Assembly: GCA_946894095.1 (NCBI GenBank)
Contig: OX335641.1
Location: 10,682,501 to 10,746,500 of the forward strand
DNA: 64,000 nt
Direction of reading: 5' to 3'
From: Incurvaria masculella
Taxonomy: Eukaryota; Arthropoda; Insecta; Lepidoptera; Incurvariidae
Positions 9,142 through 20,400 of the stretch are shown piece after piece (the stretch's first letter is position 1; every line of letters starts with the position of its first letter). The notes beneath the pieces were generated by a model. It was not told where the DNA came from. It saw only the letters and a list, made by a program, of their open reading frames with translations, and did no database searches. The position numbers and the translations under genes were made by a program.

Positions 9142-12100
9142 ATGAGTCAGAAAGTAGAAAAACCAATATTATCGGGTCAGCGTATAAAGACCAGAAAAAG
9201 AGGTGAGTCATAAATTATATCTTGTCTTATCACAGTGAGCCATTCAGTTTTCAAGAATATGATCCCATAACTTTATCCTTGTGATCGACTGAAGAGAAGA
9301 GCTGAACTCGGTTTTTATGATTCTTTATTTCTTAACCATAGAGATATAAGTAAAACAATATACAGGGTCAAACTAAATAAAACTGTTTTAAAGAGGAGGT
9401 GGAGATGACATGTGTCGTTTGAGTGTGTTCCGCTTTTTTCAGGCCAATTCTTAGAAACTTTATAACTTTTTGGTATGTTTGTGGCCAATTGTTTGCGCAT
9501 TAATTTGACATGCAAATGCATGGAATTTCTACCCTGTGTTCTTAACATATTGGCTGACATTCGGAAAATCTAAATAAATGGCGCAGGTAAGGGTTTGTAT
9601 TTGCATCATAATGTTATAGGAGATTCAAATATTTGTTTCATTATGTCATCACACTTCATTGTTTGATTTAAAATTTTTATATATTTGCTAATATGTACCT
9701 ATTGTTTGGGTCTGTATTGCAACTTTGTGAACAATAATTTGCAATATTGTAGTTTGAACATTGTACCCTCTACAGCAGGGTTTCATAACCTGGGGTCCAT
9801 GGACACCTTGGGGGTTTGCGGCTTGAGTGCTGAGGGTCCATGTTTGATATGATGATAATAAATACTGCACGTGATGGATTAGAGAAAATACGTATCTTTA
9901 CTTTTTCGGGGGTAATAAATATACAGTAAAATATAAAATGCCTTGTTTTATTTCCCTTCAACTGAGTTTGGAAGGGGTCCGTAATTTGAAATCCCGCAAG
10001 GGGTCCATGACTCCAAAAAAGCTTATGAAACCCTGCTCTACAGGCTTTGATTTAGCCAGTTTGATTTTTACTGCCAGGCTTGTATCTTCAGCATCTTAAA
10101 TGGTATATTGGGGGAACGGCATAACGTATAATATGCAGATCGTATAATGTCATATTTTAACAAAATTTTGAAACCATGCACAACGTATAATCGGCAGATC
10201 GTATAATCTTATACGTAGTGCATGAAGAAGTCCAAAAAATTAAATTACTTACTTCTCCATGCATAACGTATAATAGTCACAACGTATAATGTTATGATCT
10301 TTATTTAACAAAAAAAGAAAACCATGCATATCATATAATCCTAAAATATTTCATACGATAAGCGCCCTTATCGATATAAGATTAAAGATTATACTCGCAC
10401 GCGACTTTTCGACCGTCTCAATTAGCGTTGTAGCAAATTGTTACTCTTCAACAGATATCGATTCGTAGCAATTTCAGCCTTAAATGTATCGTTGTTAGGG
10501 CGCTTTATGCAGTGCTTCTTGGCATATTATACGTTTTGCATGGTTTTCTTTTTTTGTGAATTCATGTTAGGAATATTATACGTTGTGACTATTATACGTT
10601 CTGCATGATGCAAAGAGTTTATTTTATTTTTAAACTCATGCACAACGTATAACATTATACGTTGTGAATATTATACGATATGCATGGTTTTAATTTTTTG
10701 GAAAAAAATACTATTATACGTTGTGAATATTATACGTAGTGAATACGACTCGGTATATTCACAATAGGTAAAGTACCTACATATTGTTACACTAGAAAGA
10801 GAAATAATTCCCAAGCCCTTTCACTACATACCTAGTTTCTATCAAAACTTGAAGGGCAGTAGAGATAATTTAAACCTGCAGTGGATGTAGACAAACCTAG
10901 CGTCCGTGCGTATTATGTTTGTTGTCTTGTTTTTTTAAATTCAATTTAGATTTTGTCGTCTTGTGTGTCTTAAACTGATGACACATGAACAAAAAACAAT
11001 TGTGGGGAGACACGAGCGGACCCTAACACGATCAGTACTTTATACACGATGATAACATTCCCCTTTCACTCATTATCCTATAATAGCATGATGAGACAAC
11101 TGGCTAGAGTCCTGAACTTTCAATGTGGATGCATCCTCACTCGTTCATTTAATCTCTGACGACATCCCGCCGAGAGAGCGCTCGCGGGAGCAAGGCACCC
11201 GCTACAGTTGTGTCCGTTCCGCAGATGAGAAAGAGAAGTTTGACCCAAACGGGTTCCGGGACGCCGTCGTGCAGGGACTCGAGAAGGCGGGAAGGGACCT
11301 GGAGGCGGCGTACAAGTTCCTAGACGCCGCCGGCTCCAAGCTCGACTACCGCCGGTATGGCGAGGTCCTGTTTGATGTGCTCATCGCCGGGGGGCTGCTC
11401 GGTATGTTATCGCTTCGGATATCCTCCATTTTATTATCTTTAAGGCTATCCCTGGAAAATAATTTGCATTCCTTATGTTATGTACATGTTCCCTCAGTGT
11501 TTGCACTGCTTTGCGGATGTATTTGTCTTGGTTAAGATAATTTGGCTAATCTCCAAATATCATCTCTTAAGGCACAACTAAAGAATGAGTAGTCCATATT
11601 ATGATGTACACATACCGTACTTTCCTCACAGTAGGAGTAAATAATTTTTCTTATTGATTTCAAAGTCGGTGTAAAAAAGCCACTGCAACCTAAGGGTTTT
11701 AGCTTTACCCTCTTAAAAGTGAAGTTCAGTCCCACAGGTTTGATTTACGCCCGTTTCCGCCATCTCCAGCTACAAAAATCCCTAAGTTACCTTTCGGTTA
11801 CATCAAGTAAATATGCAATGTAACCAAAAGTTACTTATCGGATTTCAGGTAACTGGAGGTGGTGACAACAGGGGAAAGTGGAGTATCTTATGGGGGGGGG
11901 GGGGTAATATTCTCTTGAGATCCTATCTTGGGGCATCCGCCTAGGTGGGCACCTTTTTTCCAAATCAAGCGATCGCTGGCACTCTTCATTTAAGGAATGG
12001 TATTAATAATTAAATCAATTTCTGTACAGCGATAGGAGCACATTCTAAAATGATGAGACAACTGGCTAGAGTCCTGAATATCGATGTGGATACACCTTCA

Positions 12101-15100
12101 CTCGTTCGTTTTTTTTATCTGACATCTGTCGCAGGATACCATCTCGGGATAGTGCCTGTAAATCACGTTTAAACATTACGTGTTTGCATTTCAGTCCCAG
12201 GCGGTGGTATATCGATGGACGGCGAGTCACCGAAAACGGATCTCTGCATCTTTACCGCTAGCGAGGATATGGACTCCATGAAAAACTTTGAACAGGCAAG
12301 CCTACCTCTTTGTCTACAGCTTAATTTATGTCCTCCAATTTAATATCTGCCGTGCTGAGAGACCCTCGCACTGACTTTGGGAAAGGAAAATGACTATAAA
12401 ACATTACCTAACTTAAAAGCTAAGAAAACATATCATTTAGTGTAATGGCATTGGTAACAACCAATGACAATAAAAGTGTTATCTAGTCTACGTCATGTGC
12501 ACTAGAGTGCCTCTGATTTTATCTATCCTGCCTCCGATGTAGTTGTGTGAGAAATTGTGCCATGCTAATACTGTTATCTTAATTATGTTGAATTGTCATT
12601 ATTTGCTTCCCTTATTTATATTCCGGCATTCATAAGTACTCAGTTTTATTGATAATGTCTTTTTAGGTGTTTGGATTTTTGTAAGTAACATTAGACTATT
12701 CGTAATATACATGTTTTGTAATATAGTAAGATGTACGGAGCGCATTACCCTCAAGCCACAGTAGGTATTGGTTTTTGCAAGAAAAACATATGTGGGTCAA
12801 TGTCAAGCCATTTGTACACGAGAATCGGATCTTCTTGGTTAAGGGCCTGGTACTAGCCAAATCGCAAAGTTAGACGAGGCACCCCAAGTAAACTAACTAA
12901 GTCTGACGATTATAAGTGTCATCCTTACAATATATGATTCCTTGTCTAGGAATCGAATGATTTTCGTTAATGTATGTTTCCTTTTTCTATACAAAATACA
13001 TTGCGGAAACGGTGTCCATTTCCGAACTATTTTGACTAAATGTAGAAATCTAAAAGCAAATAAGAAATCGAAATCTAGAAATCGAATGACTTTCAGATTT
13101 CTAATGAGAAAAATCAACTTTTTTTATTTTTATTATTATTTAAATAAATGATGGAATAAAAAATATTAACAATCCATTATCAGTCTGGAGTTCTATTTGG
13201 ATTTGCTGAAGCGTTTCACTACATATTATTACATTTGTTAAAAAGTGCATTTGTATGGCGCGAGTAGTTGGCTAGTCCTAGCGCCTTAACATGAAAAAGT
13301 TTCCTAATCAGAATTTTTTTTTTTTTAAACTTTAAATGATGACAAAACTCTGGCTAGAGTTCTTAACACACCGTGTGGATAAACCCCATCTCGTTCACAA
13401 CATTCTGACCGTTCATCTCGCACCCTTCTCGGGATGCATCTCCGCTCCGCCCGCTAACCCCAGAAACCTTCGCCAGGTGTTTGTAAAGCTGATGAGGCGC
13501 TACAAGTACTTGGAAAAAATGTTTGAAGAGGAGATGAAGAAGGTGCTCGTGTACCTGAAGGGATTTGACCCGGAGCAACGTGTCAAGCTCGCCAGGATGA
13601 CGGCGCTGTGGCTCGGTGAGGTCTTTGAATTGTAATACTTTAGATATATGGCAACAATTCCAATGCCACTCTTCAAATCAAAACTGTTCCGACCCATACA
13701 AAGTTCGACCATACAAAGTTCATGATACTTGCACCCGTGCGAGCGAAGCTGGTATTTGATATTTAAAATTAATTTGTGGCCAAAGTGCAATACTTCTTGC
13801 ATTCTGCTTACTAAACACTTTGTGTGGGTCGGAACACAAAAAAAAAACGCCACATATAGGTAATGGTTCTTTTTCTTGAATGTATCCTGGTCATCCAAGT
13901 TACTTTGGTTAAGTGATGATATCGAGCTGAGTGAAAATGATGATACCGATGACGAGACCGAGGTGGTGGGAGCGGCGGCAGCGGGGGGCGGAGCCGAGTG
14001 TTTCGGAGCCGCTCCACCGATGTTGCCATGCATCTGCTTAACGATGACGAATCGGCAAACTGATTCACTACTCGCCACTCTGTTTAACCATATTCTACAT
14101 TCAAACATTTCTTATGTATTTGTTGCTTTATGTAGGTATACTTTTAGTAGATGTTGCTGTGTGACTTTAATCTACTTGCATTTAGTAAATTAGGTATGAC
14201 TTCTGCTAGGTAGGTATTCTGCAGTACATTTATAAATGGAATATGAAATGGCGCTCAATAATGCATTGCCTTATCTTATACTAACTAACAAACTTATTGA
14301 CTAAATTTAATATTCTGTTCTATATAATATAAAATAAGTGTGCCTCTTGCAATGACTAATTGTAAGAAACCTCCATCCTTATTTAGCAACGTTGAGAGTC
14401 CTTCAGTGTCCTGGTAGTTAGTGACTTGAAGAAGTTGTTAATTATGTTTTTTTTTTCTAGAGTTCCACTAATATCCACCCAAATTATGTTTTTAAATGTA
14501 ACAAAAACATTATGGCTTGGTGCCCGTAGCTTCATGACAACAACCAGTGCTCTCCTGTGTTTCGAAAGTGTGAGCTCTGCACATCATTCTTTCAAATCAT
14601 AGTTGGAAATTGCCATGGTGCATTTTCATTGCAAAAATGGTTCATTTTGTGATTCAGAACCAATTTAAAAATTTAGATCAACCCGGTTTGTTATCACACC
14701 CCAATATAAACATGTTTAGTTTAGCCCCTCAAAATGATACACAAAAATAATGTAGTGACAATAATACATATTGGTCACAGGCAACGGTTCAATCCCACCG
14801 TCTGTGCTCCTGGTTTTGATCAACGAGCACCTGCTGAAGGACAACCTCGCTCTGGACTTCGTGCTGGACGTATTCAGCACCTTCAAGCAGGAGAAGGGCA
14901 TGCCCAGTCTCGTTAACGCGTTGAAACGTGGCCAGCTCGAGGGCAGGTGTGTGGCATGTTTTATTCAAACTTCTGCTCTGGGTACATTATTACATAATAT
15001 ACTGCTTGCCAATTATCTAGTCCTTGTCACATTCTCACGCGATCTTCGCTAAATAGGGTCGCAATGTTGTCACGAGGAAAACATGAAATTGGCTGCATAT

Positions 15101-18100
15101 ACTGGCCAGCGTGCGACTACATACGACGTTGGTCATAAGTGTTGCTACATGTACATTTATGTATTTTAATTGGTCCGTTTATGCGTTATGATTGATATTA
15201 TTGACTGAGCAGATGTTTTCTGTCATTGAGCGGCGCGTAGCTCAGGAACACGAGGCCTTGCACCACTATCTTTATCAACCATAGTTATCACGGAAGGTTC
15301 TGACATGGCACAATATTTTTTGGGAATCTGGTGTTGGGCTAATATTACAGTGGGTGTGGTATTAGCCATCCGAGTCTACTTACAAAAAACAAAGGGTCCC
15401 TTAGTTCCGCAAAAAATGTTCAAACATTTTGAACTGTTGATTTACTTTTTCTTTTTAACTAAGACCATTTGATAAATGTTTGTCTTGTTTCTTGAAAGAG
15501 TCAAATGTAGTGAGAAAAAGCAAAAATAAAATACACACAGAAATTCAGTTTGCTGTTGTTTGGCTCAGGTTTAGTTCTTAGGAAAAAAAAACATGAAGGC
15601 ATTGATTTATTAGTTGACTAATAAAAAAAATATTAAAGTAAATCAACACATGGATATCGAATTGTTACCTAACTAAGTTTGTATGGGGAGCGTCGACTTC
15701 GGATGCTTACTGGGCCACTAATACTTATTTCAAATTTGCTTTGGTCAGTCTAATTGTGACCACGTATGCCTCAGATCTCTGATCAATATCTGCAGATTGC
15801 TAGAGTTTCTGCCCCTGAACCGGCGCACGGAGGAGATCCTCGCGACAAGCTTCAACGAGCGCGGGCTGCAGGAGCTGCTGAAGCTGCACCGGGCGCAGGC
15901 CAGCCAGGAGGCGCGACGCGACCTCACACAGGTGTGTACTCTAGGCCAGAGGAGCAATTAAGCGCCGTTTGCCAATAGTCACCTCCCGTACAGCAGGATA
16001 GACGATTTTGCAATGGGACTGTTAAAAATTGGTATATTGTAACCCATATTCTCTCCCATTTCCTATGAATACTATTTTGTGTTTTATTGTCTATGGCAAC
16101 TATGTTGCGTCACTCTCTCTTCACTGTGACTGCTTCTGTTAATTAATATTTAAGCCCTATTCGAGGCTTATTACTTTTTAAATCTGCATTTCCTAACAGA
16201 CAATTTCAGAGGACGATTCCGGGGGCAAAACATAAATTTCATAACTTGCAGAAACGTGCCAAAAAGTTTTCAATTCATAATAGTTAACTGTATAGATAAT
16301 GGAATGAATATATATTTTTGAATTTCCTTCAGCCTTAAAACTCCTGAAGTTACAGAGACCCTTTCCAAAATCAACCTGTATATTTAGTGCTTTTATTTTG
16401 TCTGACTCATGCTTGACTGACCGCCATTTTCTCACCGTCTCTGTCTACCAACTATTGTGGGTATGTCTATCATGCTTGTGTTTAGCATATTTATAATTTA
16501 AGATAAAGCTGAACTTTCTTGGGTGGGGGGCTGAAGCGACAGGCATGTGCGACCAATGCACCGTGGCTGACGCGACAGTACTAGACAATTCTAAACCCCT
16601 CGCCACAGATGTGTGCGGGCCGATGTCGGTGTCGGGTCATGTTGGTATCAACTTTGTCCTTTTTTTATATATTTTACTAAGCTAACCCTTTCCCTTGCAT
16701 TGTGCTTTATTTAACCTTCCTCCTGGAATTCCTCAATGTTGGAACTCAACTTTTTGGCACATAATTAGAACTGACTAGTTTATTTCAATGAACCAGTTAG
16801 TGTCGAAATGTGCAACAGAATACTCATTATCGATTGACCCATGAGGTAGCATCACTGTTGATGAAACTTGGTCATTCGATTATACATTAAAACTGTTCTT
16901 TAATTATTTATACCAGCAACTTAAATTTGGTTTACCTTGGAATTATGTAGGTATGTTTCCCGTCAAAATGCTAAAACATTTCGCTCTTTGCTAGTTCCTG
17001 TAAGGAAATATATAATAATTTATAAGTTAAAAATCCCACTGGGTCCCATGCCAGACTAGTATTTTTTTATATTGTAATTCAATTATTGAAATATAGTTTT
17101 TCTTAAATTTTAAATAACAGATAAGCTTTCAAACCAGGTTTTATTAATATAATATAAATGATTGTTGCAATGTAAATGTTTGTCAAACAGGCTTTGGTGG
17201 ATGATCTGAACGACAACAAGCCGATCCGCGAGATGATCTCGGACCTGCGCGACATGGCCGCCAAGAACAACATTCCTGAGCACGAGGTCGTCTCCATCGT
17301 GAGTACACGGCAATGCTAGTATTACTTAACAAGTATGATCGGAGAGTGAATATGATGATACCGATGACGAGACTGAGTGGTGCGGTGGGCAGCTGCTGGC
17401 GGACTGCACTGAGTCTTTTGGTGTGTCTGTCTGTAGCTGCCGTGCATCTCACCTCTCGTTGAAGAACCGGCAAGCTGATTCACTTACTCTAATAGCCAAC
17501 CAAAACAAAATTGTGCTTGTTATTTTGAAAGGGGAAAACAACTGTTTCGTGTTTTTTTATGTAACTGAACATGGATGGCTAATACCAACTGACCGTAAGA
17601 TATTAGCCTAACACACCACATGTAAACTGGGTGCCATGCCAGGACCTTCCTTATATTGTTTGACTGCATTGAACTCTATGGTAAACACGGACAATTTGCA
17701 TTGCCGCTTCGACCATCGTTCATTTAAGGTGGCCCAACCTGGCGGGCCTAACTCATTCGCGAGCACGGTAGAAAACCGTGCTGTTACGCTCCTTCGGGAC
17801 CTCTCTTTCAAAGAATAAGACAGGCTCCGTGATGAGGAAGATGCAACATGTTCACAAAAAAGACAATGTGCATAGCGTATGATTTGGTAAGATTTACGGA
17901 AATTTTAATTATAAAACGACTTATAGCTAAAAGTAAACCACGACCTCTGTAGTTAAAAATCTAACAAAAACCAAATAGATTATAAATCTTGATTAAATAA
18001 GCTATGTCTGATGACTAATCTTTTTAAGATGTTCTTACTTTATCATTACGTAATCCACCTCCAAAGTTATTGTATAAAACGCGCGAAAAATTCGAACTTT

Positions 18101-20400
18101 CGGACCTTATAACTTAGAAACCAAACACAATTTTACAATGCCAATGGTCATCAGACATCTAGTTTGATCAAATAACGCTATTTTGAGCAAAATTTTGGAT
18201 CTCTGACAAGAAATATGGGCGTGATCTTCTTTCCCCTTTTGTATGGGGAGATGAGCGGGATGGGCCACCTTAAGGATGTTCCGACCCATACAATGTTTTG
18301 TTTTACACAGAACGCAAAAAGTATTGCACTTTAAGGCACGAATTCGTCAAAAATATTAAATATAGCCATAGTAGTTGCAGCGAAAACATATTCACAATTT
18401 CAGGTTTAATGGTTTCGTTGTAATTGCCGATTAGAAGTTTTACACCGTTAGATGGCGCTGTTAAATAAAAATTGTATTTAAATAAATTGTAACAAAACCC
18501 ATAAACCCTGAAATTGTGAAATTGTTTTCGCGGCAAGTAATATGATTATATTAAACTTTTAAACAGCCTTAATGCAATGGAACCAGCCCGGGTGGGATTT
18601 ACCCTACCACCTAGTAAGTAAGGAAGGAGACCTACAGTTGTACGTGCAATCCGAACCACAGACAGCCTCAACAGTTGAAAATGGTCACATATCCAGAACC
18701 AAACCGTCCTCGGCGGCGCGATGTGGCGAGACACGATTTTTGTCACTTTCGTTTGGGGTAATTAGCTCCCACGCTTCTCACCTACCTAGACTCTTGCTCA
18801 TCGCTCGCCATGCTAGCACCAGGGTTGTCCGCTTGCCCGCCCTGCATTATTTGATATGTCACACCAAGAGTTTTTTCTGCTCATATAGTTTGTATTTACA
18901 TAAATAAAATCATTTCCTGGATTAGCGGTAGTACATCGAAATATAGAGGATACCCTTCGATCCCTGTTCACACGCAGATCTGGACATCGGTGATGTCGCG
19001 CACGGAGTGGAACAAAAAGGAGGAGCTGATCGCTGAGCAGGCGGCCAAGTACCTGCGTCCGTACGCGCCGCTGCTGAAGGCGTTCGCGACGACGCCGCGC
19101 GCCGAGCTGCAGCTGCTGCTCAAGGTGCAGGAGTTCTGCTACGAGAACATGAGCTTCATGAAGAGCTTCCAGAAGATCGTGCTGCTGCTCTACAAGAGTG
19201 AGTACGCGTGTCTTCCAGCTTGTAGCATACTCCTTCTGGTCGACGGTGACGTTGCATATGGAGTGGAGCAATGGAAGCAGTACCCGAAGTCCCAGTTGTC
19301 ACCTAAATTTGGCGTTTACGGCAAACCGATTGACTGGCGTTTTCAAATGTATGGAGAAATTGGAAGTCCGAGCTTGACTTTGACAGCTTGAAGAAGTAAA
19401 ACCACAGAATATCTAGTAAAAACTTGTATGGAGTTTGACGTTTTTACGGAAAACGCCAGTCTATCGGTTTGCCGTAAACGCCAATTTAGGTGAGAACTCA
19501 GACTGACCACTCTGATCACGGAGCAGGCAGCCAAGTACCTGTGTGTGAATCAATAAAATATTTGAATTTAGCACGCTAATCTCATTCAGTTACCAGAATA
19601 GTTCCCCCCCTCAATTTTCGACAATTTTCATATTTGCTTAGTGATTTAGTAAATTGACTGAAAACCGAATTACGAAAGACATATGTTTAAAAAATCCATC
19701 AATAAATGGAAATTTATCATATCATATAGACACTTCAGCGGGCACATAATTAGAACTGCCCCATTGTTTACATAGATGTGGCAGTGTCGAACTGTGCGAT
19801 ATCAATCTGATAGATCATTTTTCTCCCTTTTTCCATTGATTGGGAGAATCACTGGCCGTCATACAATTGTTCTTATTATTTCAATAATCTATCTATAATC
19901 TAAATAGTCTAATCGATTTAATTACTACTTTGATTTTTTTTTAACTGGTTGGAATATTTTGCTGTGCCATTCATGGTCCTCCCAACGATATCCCGTAAGC
20001 AGGGTATTAAGACACATACCAATCGTTTCTTGGGCCATTTAGGGATGAATCATCTATAGGTCGTGTTGTGTTGCAGCTAACGTGGTCTCCGAGGAGGTGA
20101 TCCTCAAGTGGTACCGCGAGGCGCACTCCGTCAAGGGCAAGATGATGTTCCTCGACCAGATGAAAAAGTTTGTTGACTGGCTGCAGAGCGCCGAAGAGGG
20201 TCAGTATAATTGACATAACCATATCCTTACCTAAGAAACGTGATGAAAGTAAAATATGCATGACAAAATGTTAAACCCAATTCACCACGTGGTAGTGTAG
20301 TAGGCTGCCTGTGTAGGTACCATCTCAATAGATGAAAAGATTGTCTGATGATGGTATGTGTATTGTTTCAGAGTCCGAGAGTGGCGAGGAGGAGGACTAA
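9142..20400 (+). CDS. kra: krasavietz / BZW eIF5-mimic protein, complete 10-exon gene
   Basis: Exons: 9142-9202, 11225-11401, 12195-12295, 13477-13615, 14781-14946, 15796-15931, 17191-17298, 18978-19197, 20077-20199, 20372-20400. They join to 1260 nt (419 codons plus TAA), the usual length of BZW1/BZW2. The start [19 protein letters not shown] matches the family N terminus. Then come [38 protein letters not shown] and, in the C-terminal W2 domain (about residue 250 on), [29 protein letters not shown] and [13 protein letters not shown], ending in an acidic tail. By family knowledge this cytoplasmic factor mimics eIF5, binds eIF2 and eIF3 and tunes start-codon choice; in Drosophila it is needed for memory and axon guidance. 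Intron 3 begins with GC instead of GT (CAG|GCAAGC). All other junctions are GT-AG. Introns carry many repeats. Convergent with the kinase gene downstream. Confidence 0.96.
9768..10043. mobile_element. hAT-type MITE, 260 bp, 8-bp target duplication
   Basis: The 8-bp direct repeat CTCTACAG flanks the element (9768-9775 and 10036-10043). The termini are inverted: CAGGGTTTCATAA at 9776 and TTATGAAACCCTG ending at 10035, with GGGGTCCATGG/CCATGACTCC-type similarity inside. An 8-bp duplication with CAG-starting termini is the signature of hAT elements. No coding capacity. It sits in krasavietz intron 1. Confidence 0.9.
10115..10752. mobile_element. Inverted-array element with repeated CGTATAAT motif
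   Basis: The left part (about 10120-10330) has six copies of CGTATAAT in one sense, often as ACAACGTATAAT or CATAACGTATAAT. The right part (about 10520-10745) has about seven copies of the reverse complement ATTATACG. The centre has short matching inverted blocks (AAGCGCCCTTATCGATA near 10363 and TATCGTTGTTAGGGCGCTT near 10487). This overall dyad with subterminal motif arrays fits a non-autonomous DNA transposon. No coding capacity, and no target duplication could be fixed. In krasavietz intron 1. Confidence 0.7.
11089..11224 (+). repeat. Pre-exon intronic repeat, copy A (before krasavietz exon 2)
   Basis: Begins ATGATGAGACAACTGGCTAG and runs to the acceptor of exon 2. Matches copies B and C, which hold the same place before exons 3 and 4. 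A reading frame starting at 11125 runs through this repeat into exon 2, but the spliced join from exon 1 fits the family far better, so it is treated as intron. Confidence 0.8.
12049..12194 (+). repeat. Pre-exon intronic repeat, copy B (before krasavietz exon 3)
   Basis: Shares ATGATGAGACAACTGGCTAG, then AGTCCTGAA, GATGTGGATACA and CTTCACTCGTTCGTTT with copy A. It ends at the exon 3 acceptor, about 145 bp after its start. Confidence 0.8.
13333..13476 (+). repeat. Pre-exon intronic repeat, copy C (before krasavietz exon 4)
   Basis: More diverged copy: ATGATGACAAAACTCTGGCT, AGAGTTCTTAA, GTGTGGATAAACC and CATCTCGTTCA. It ends at the exon 4 acceptor (CGCCAG), about 143 bp after its start. Confidence 0.7.
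13687..13836. mobile_element. Small MITE with TTCCGACCCATACAAAGTT ends
   Basis: The left end GTTCCGACCCATACAAAGTT is matched inverted at the right by ACTTTGTGTGGGTCGGAAC. About 150 bp, no coding capacity, in krasavietz intron 4. The same left end (TGTTCCGACCCATACAATGT) occurs at 18278 in intron 7, followed by shared AAGTATTGCACTTT sequence, so a relative lies there. Confidence 0.75.
13915..14080 (+). repeat. Intronic repeat Q, copy 1
   Basis: Contains AATGATGATACCGATGACGA, then a GC-rich GGCGGCAGCGGGGGGCGGAG tract, TGCCATGCATCT and CGGCAAACTGATTCACT. A second copy in the same orientation lies at 17345-17490. The open frame across it is low-complexity and I do not call it an exon. Confidence 0.7.
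14081..14780. other. krasavietz intron 4, remainder
   Basis: AT-rich intron sequence without a recognised repeat; ends at the acceptor TTGGTCACAG before exon 5. Nothing further seen. Confidence 0.5.
15228..15396 (+). mobile_element. SINE, tRNA-type head joined to the common tail (short copy)
   Basis: The head has an A-box-like GGCGCGTAGCTCAGG at 15232. The tail reads GGTTCTGACATGGCAC, TTGGGCTAATATTACAG and GGTGTGGTATTAGCCATCCG, then an A-rich end. The B box and middle are deleted. Lies in krasavietz intron 5. Confidence 0.75.
15932..17190. other. krasavietz intron 6
   Basis: AT-rich intron of 1.26 kb between exons 6 and 7. No repeat or coding region could be supported, apart from simple A/T-rich tracts. 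Confidence 0.5.
17345..17490 (+). repeat. Intronic repeat Q, copy 2
   Basis: Second copy of the sequence at 13915-14080: GATGATACCGATGACGAGAC, then a shortened GC-rich part, CCGTGCATCTCACC and CGGCAAGCTGATTCACT. Same orientation, in krasavietz intron 7. Confidence 0.7.
17724..18273. mobile_element. TTAA-flanked MITE, copy 2
   Basis: Flanked by TTAA at 17724-17727 and 18270-18273, with the terminal sequence GGTGGCCCAACC at the left and its inverse at the right. It is the reverse-complement-oriented relative of the copy at 1910-2459, with similarity along the whole length (for instance GAAGATGCAACATGTTCAC and TTATCATTACGTAATCCACC). No coding capacity. Confidence 0.88.
18274..18570. mobile_element. 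Relative of the CCGACCCATACAA MITE, second insertion in the same SINE
   Basis: Starts TGTTCCGACCCATACAATG and shares AAGTATTGCACTTT with the element at 13687-13836. It also has an internal dyad: ACAATTTCAGG(G)TTTA-type sequence near 18390 and TAAACCCTGAAATTGTGA near 18502. The boundary with the SINE at 18570 is inferred from where the SINE resumes. Confidence 0.55.
19300..19492. mobile_element. Small inverted-repeat element, about 45-bp arms
   Basis: The left arm starts CACCTAAATTTGGCGTTTAC and the right arm ends with its near-perfect inverse finishing at 19492. The arms include GGCAAACCGAT/ATCGGTTTGCC. About 100 bp downstream of the krasavietz exon 8 donor. No coding capacity. Confidence 0.8.

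Larger units (their letters stand above)
17553..18745 (-). mobile_element. 5S-headed SINE, split by a MITE insertion
   Basis: Minus-strand SINE in two parts. The 3' tail and body lie at 17553-17723 (TTTTTTTATGTAACTG...ACCATCGTTCAT as read on plus). The body and 5S-derived head resume at 18571 (AATGCAATGGAACCAGCC, CCTACCACCTAGTAAGTAAG) to about 18745. The interruption consists of the TTAA MITE (17724-18273) plus about 300 bp that begin with the CCGACCCATACAATG end. The head is degenerate. In krasavietz intron 7. Confidence 0.8.

Noticed and set aside
11125..11535. 136-codon open frame as an alternative N terminus of krasavietz
   Set aside because: The family N terminus ([19 protein letters not shown]) is encoded at 9142-9202 and joins in frame to 11225. 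The extra sequence is the intronic repeat copy A.
11885..11906. Run of about 14-15 G as a functional G-quadruplex
   Set aside because: A single mononucleotide run inside an intron; treated as a simple repeat without further support.
12660..12685. TTTTTAG|GTGTTTGG near 12666, similar to the exon 4 start
   Set aside because: The frame stops after five codons and exon 4 at 13477 fits the family; treated as chance.
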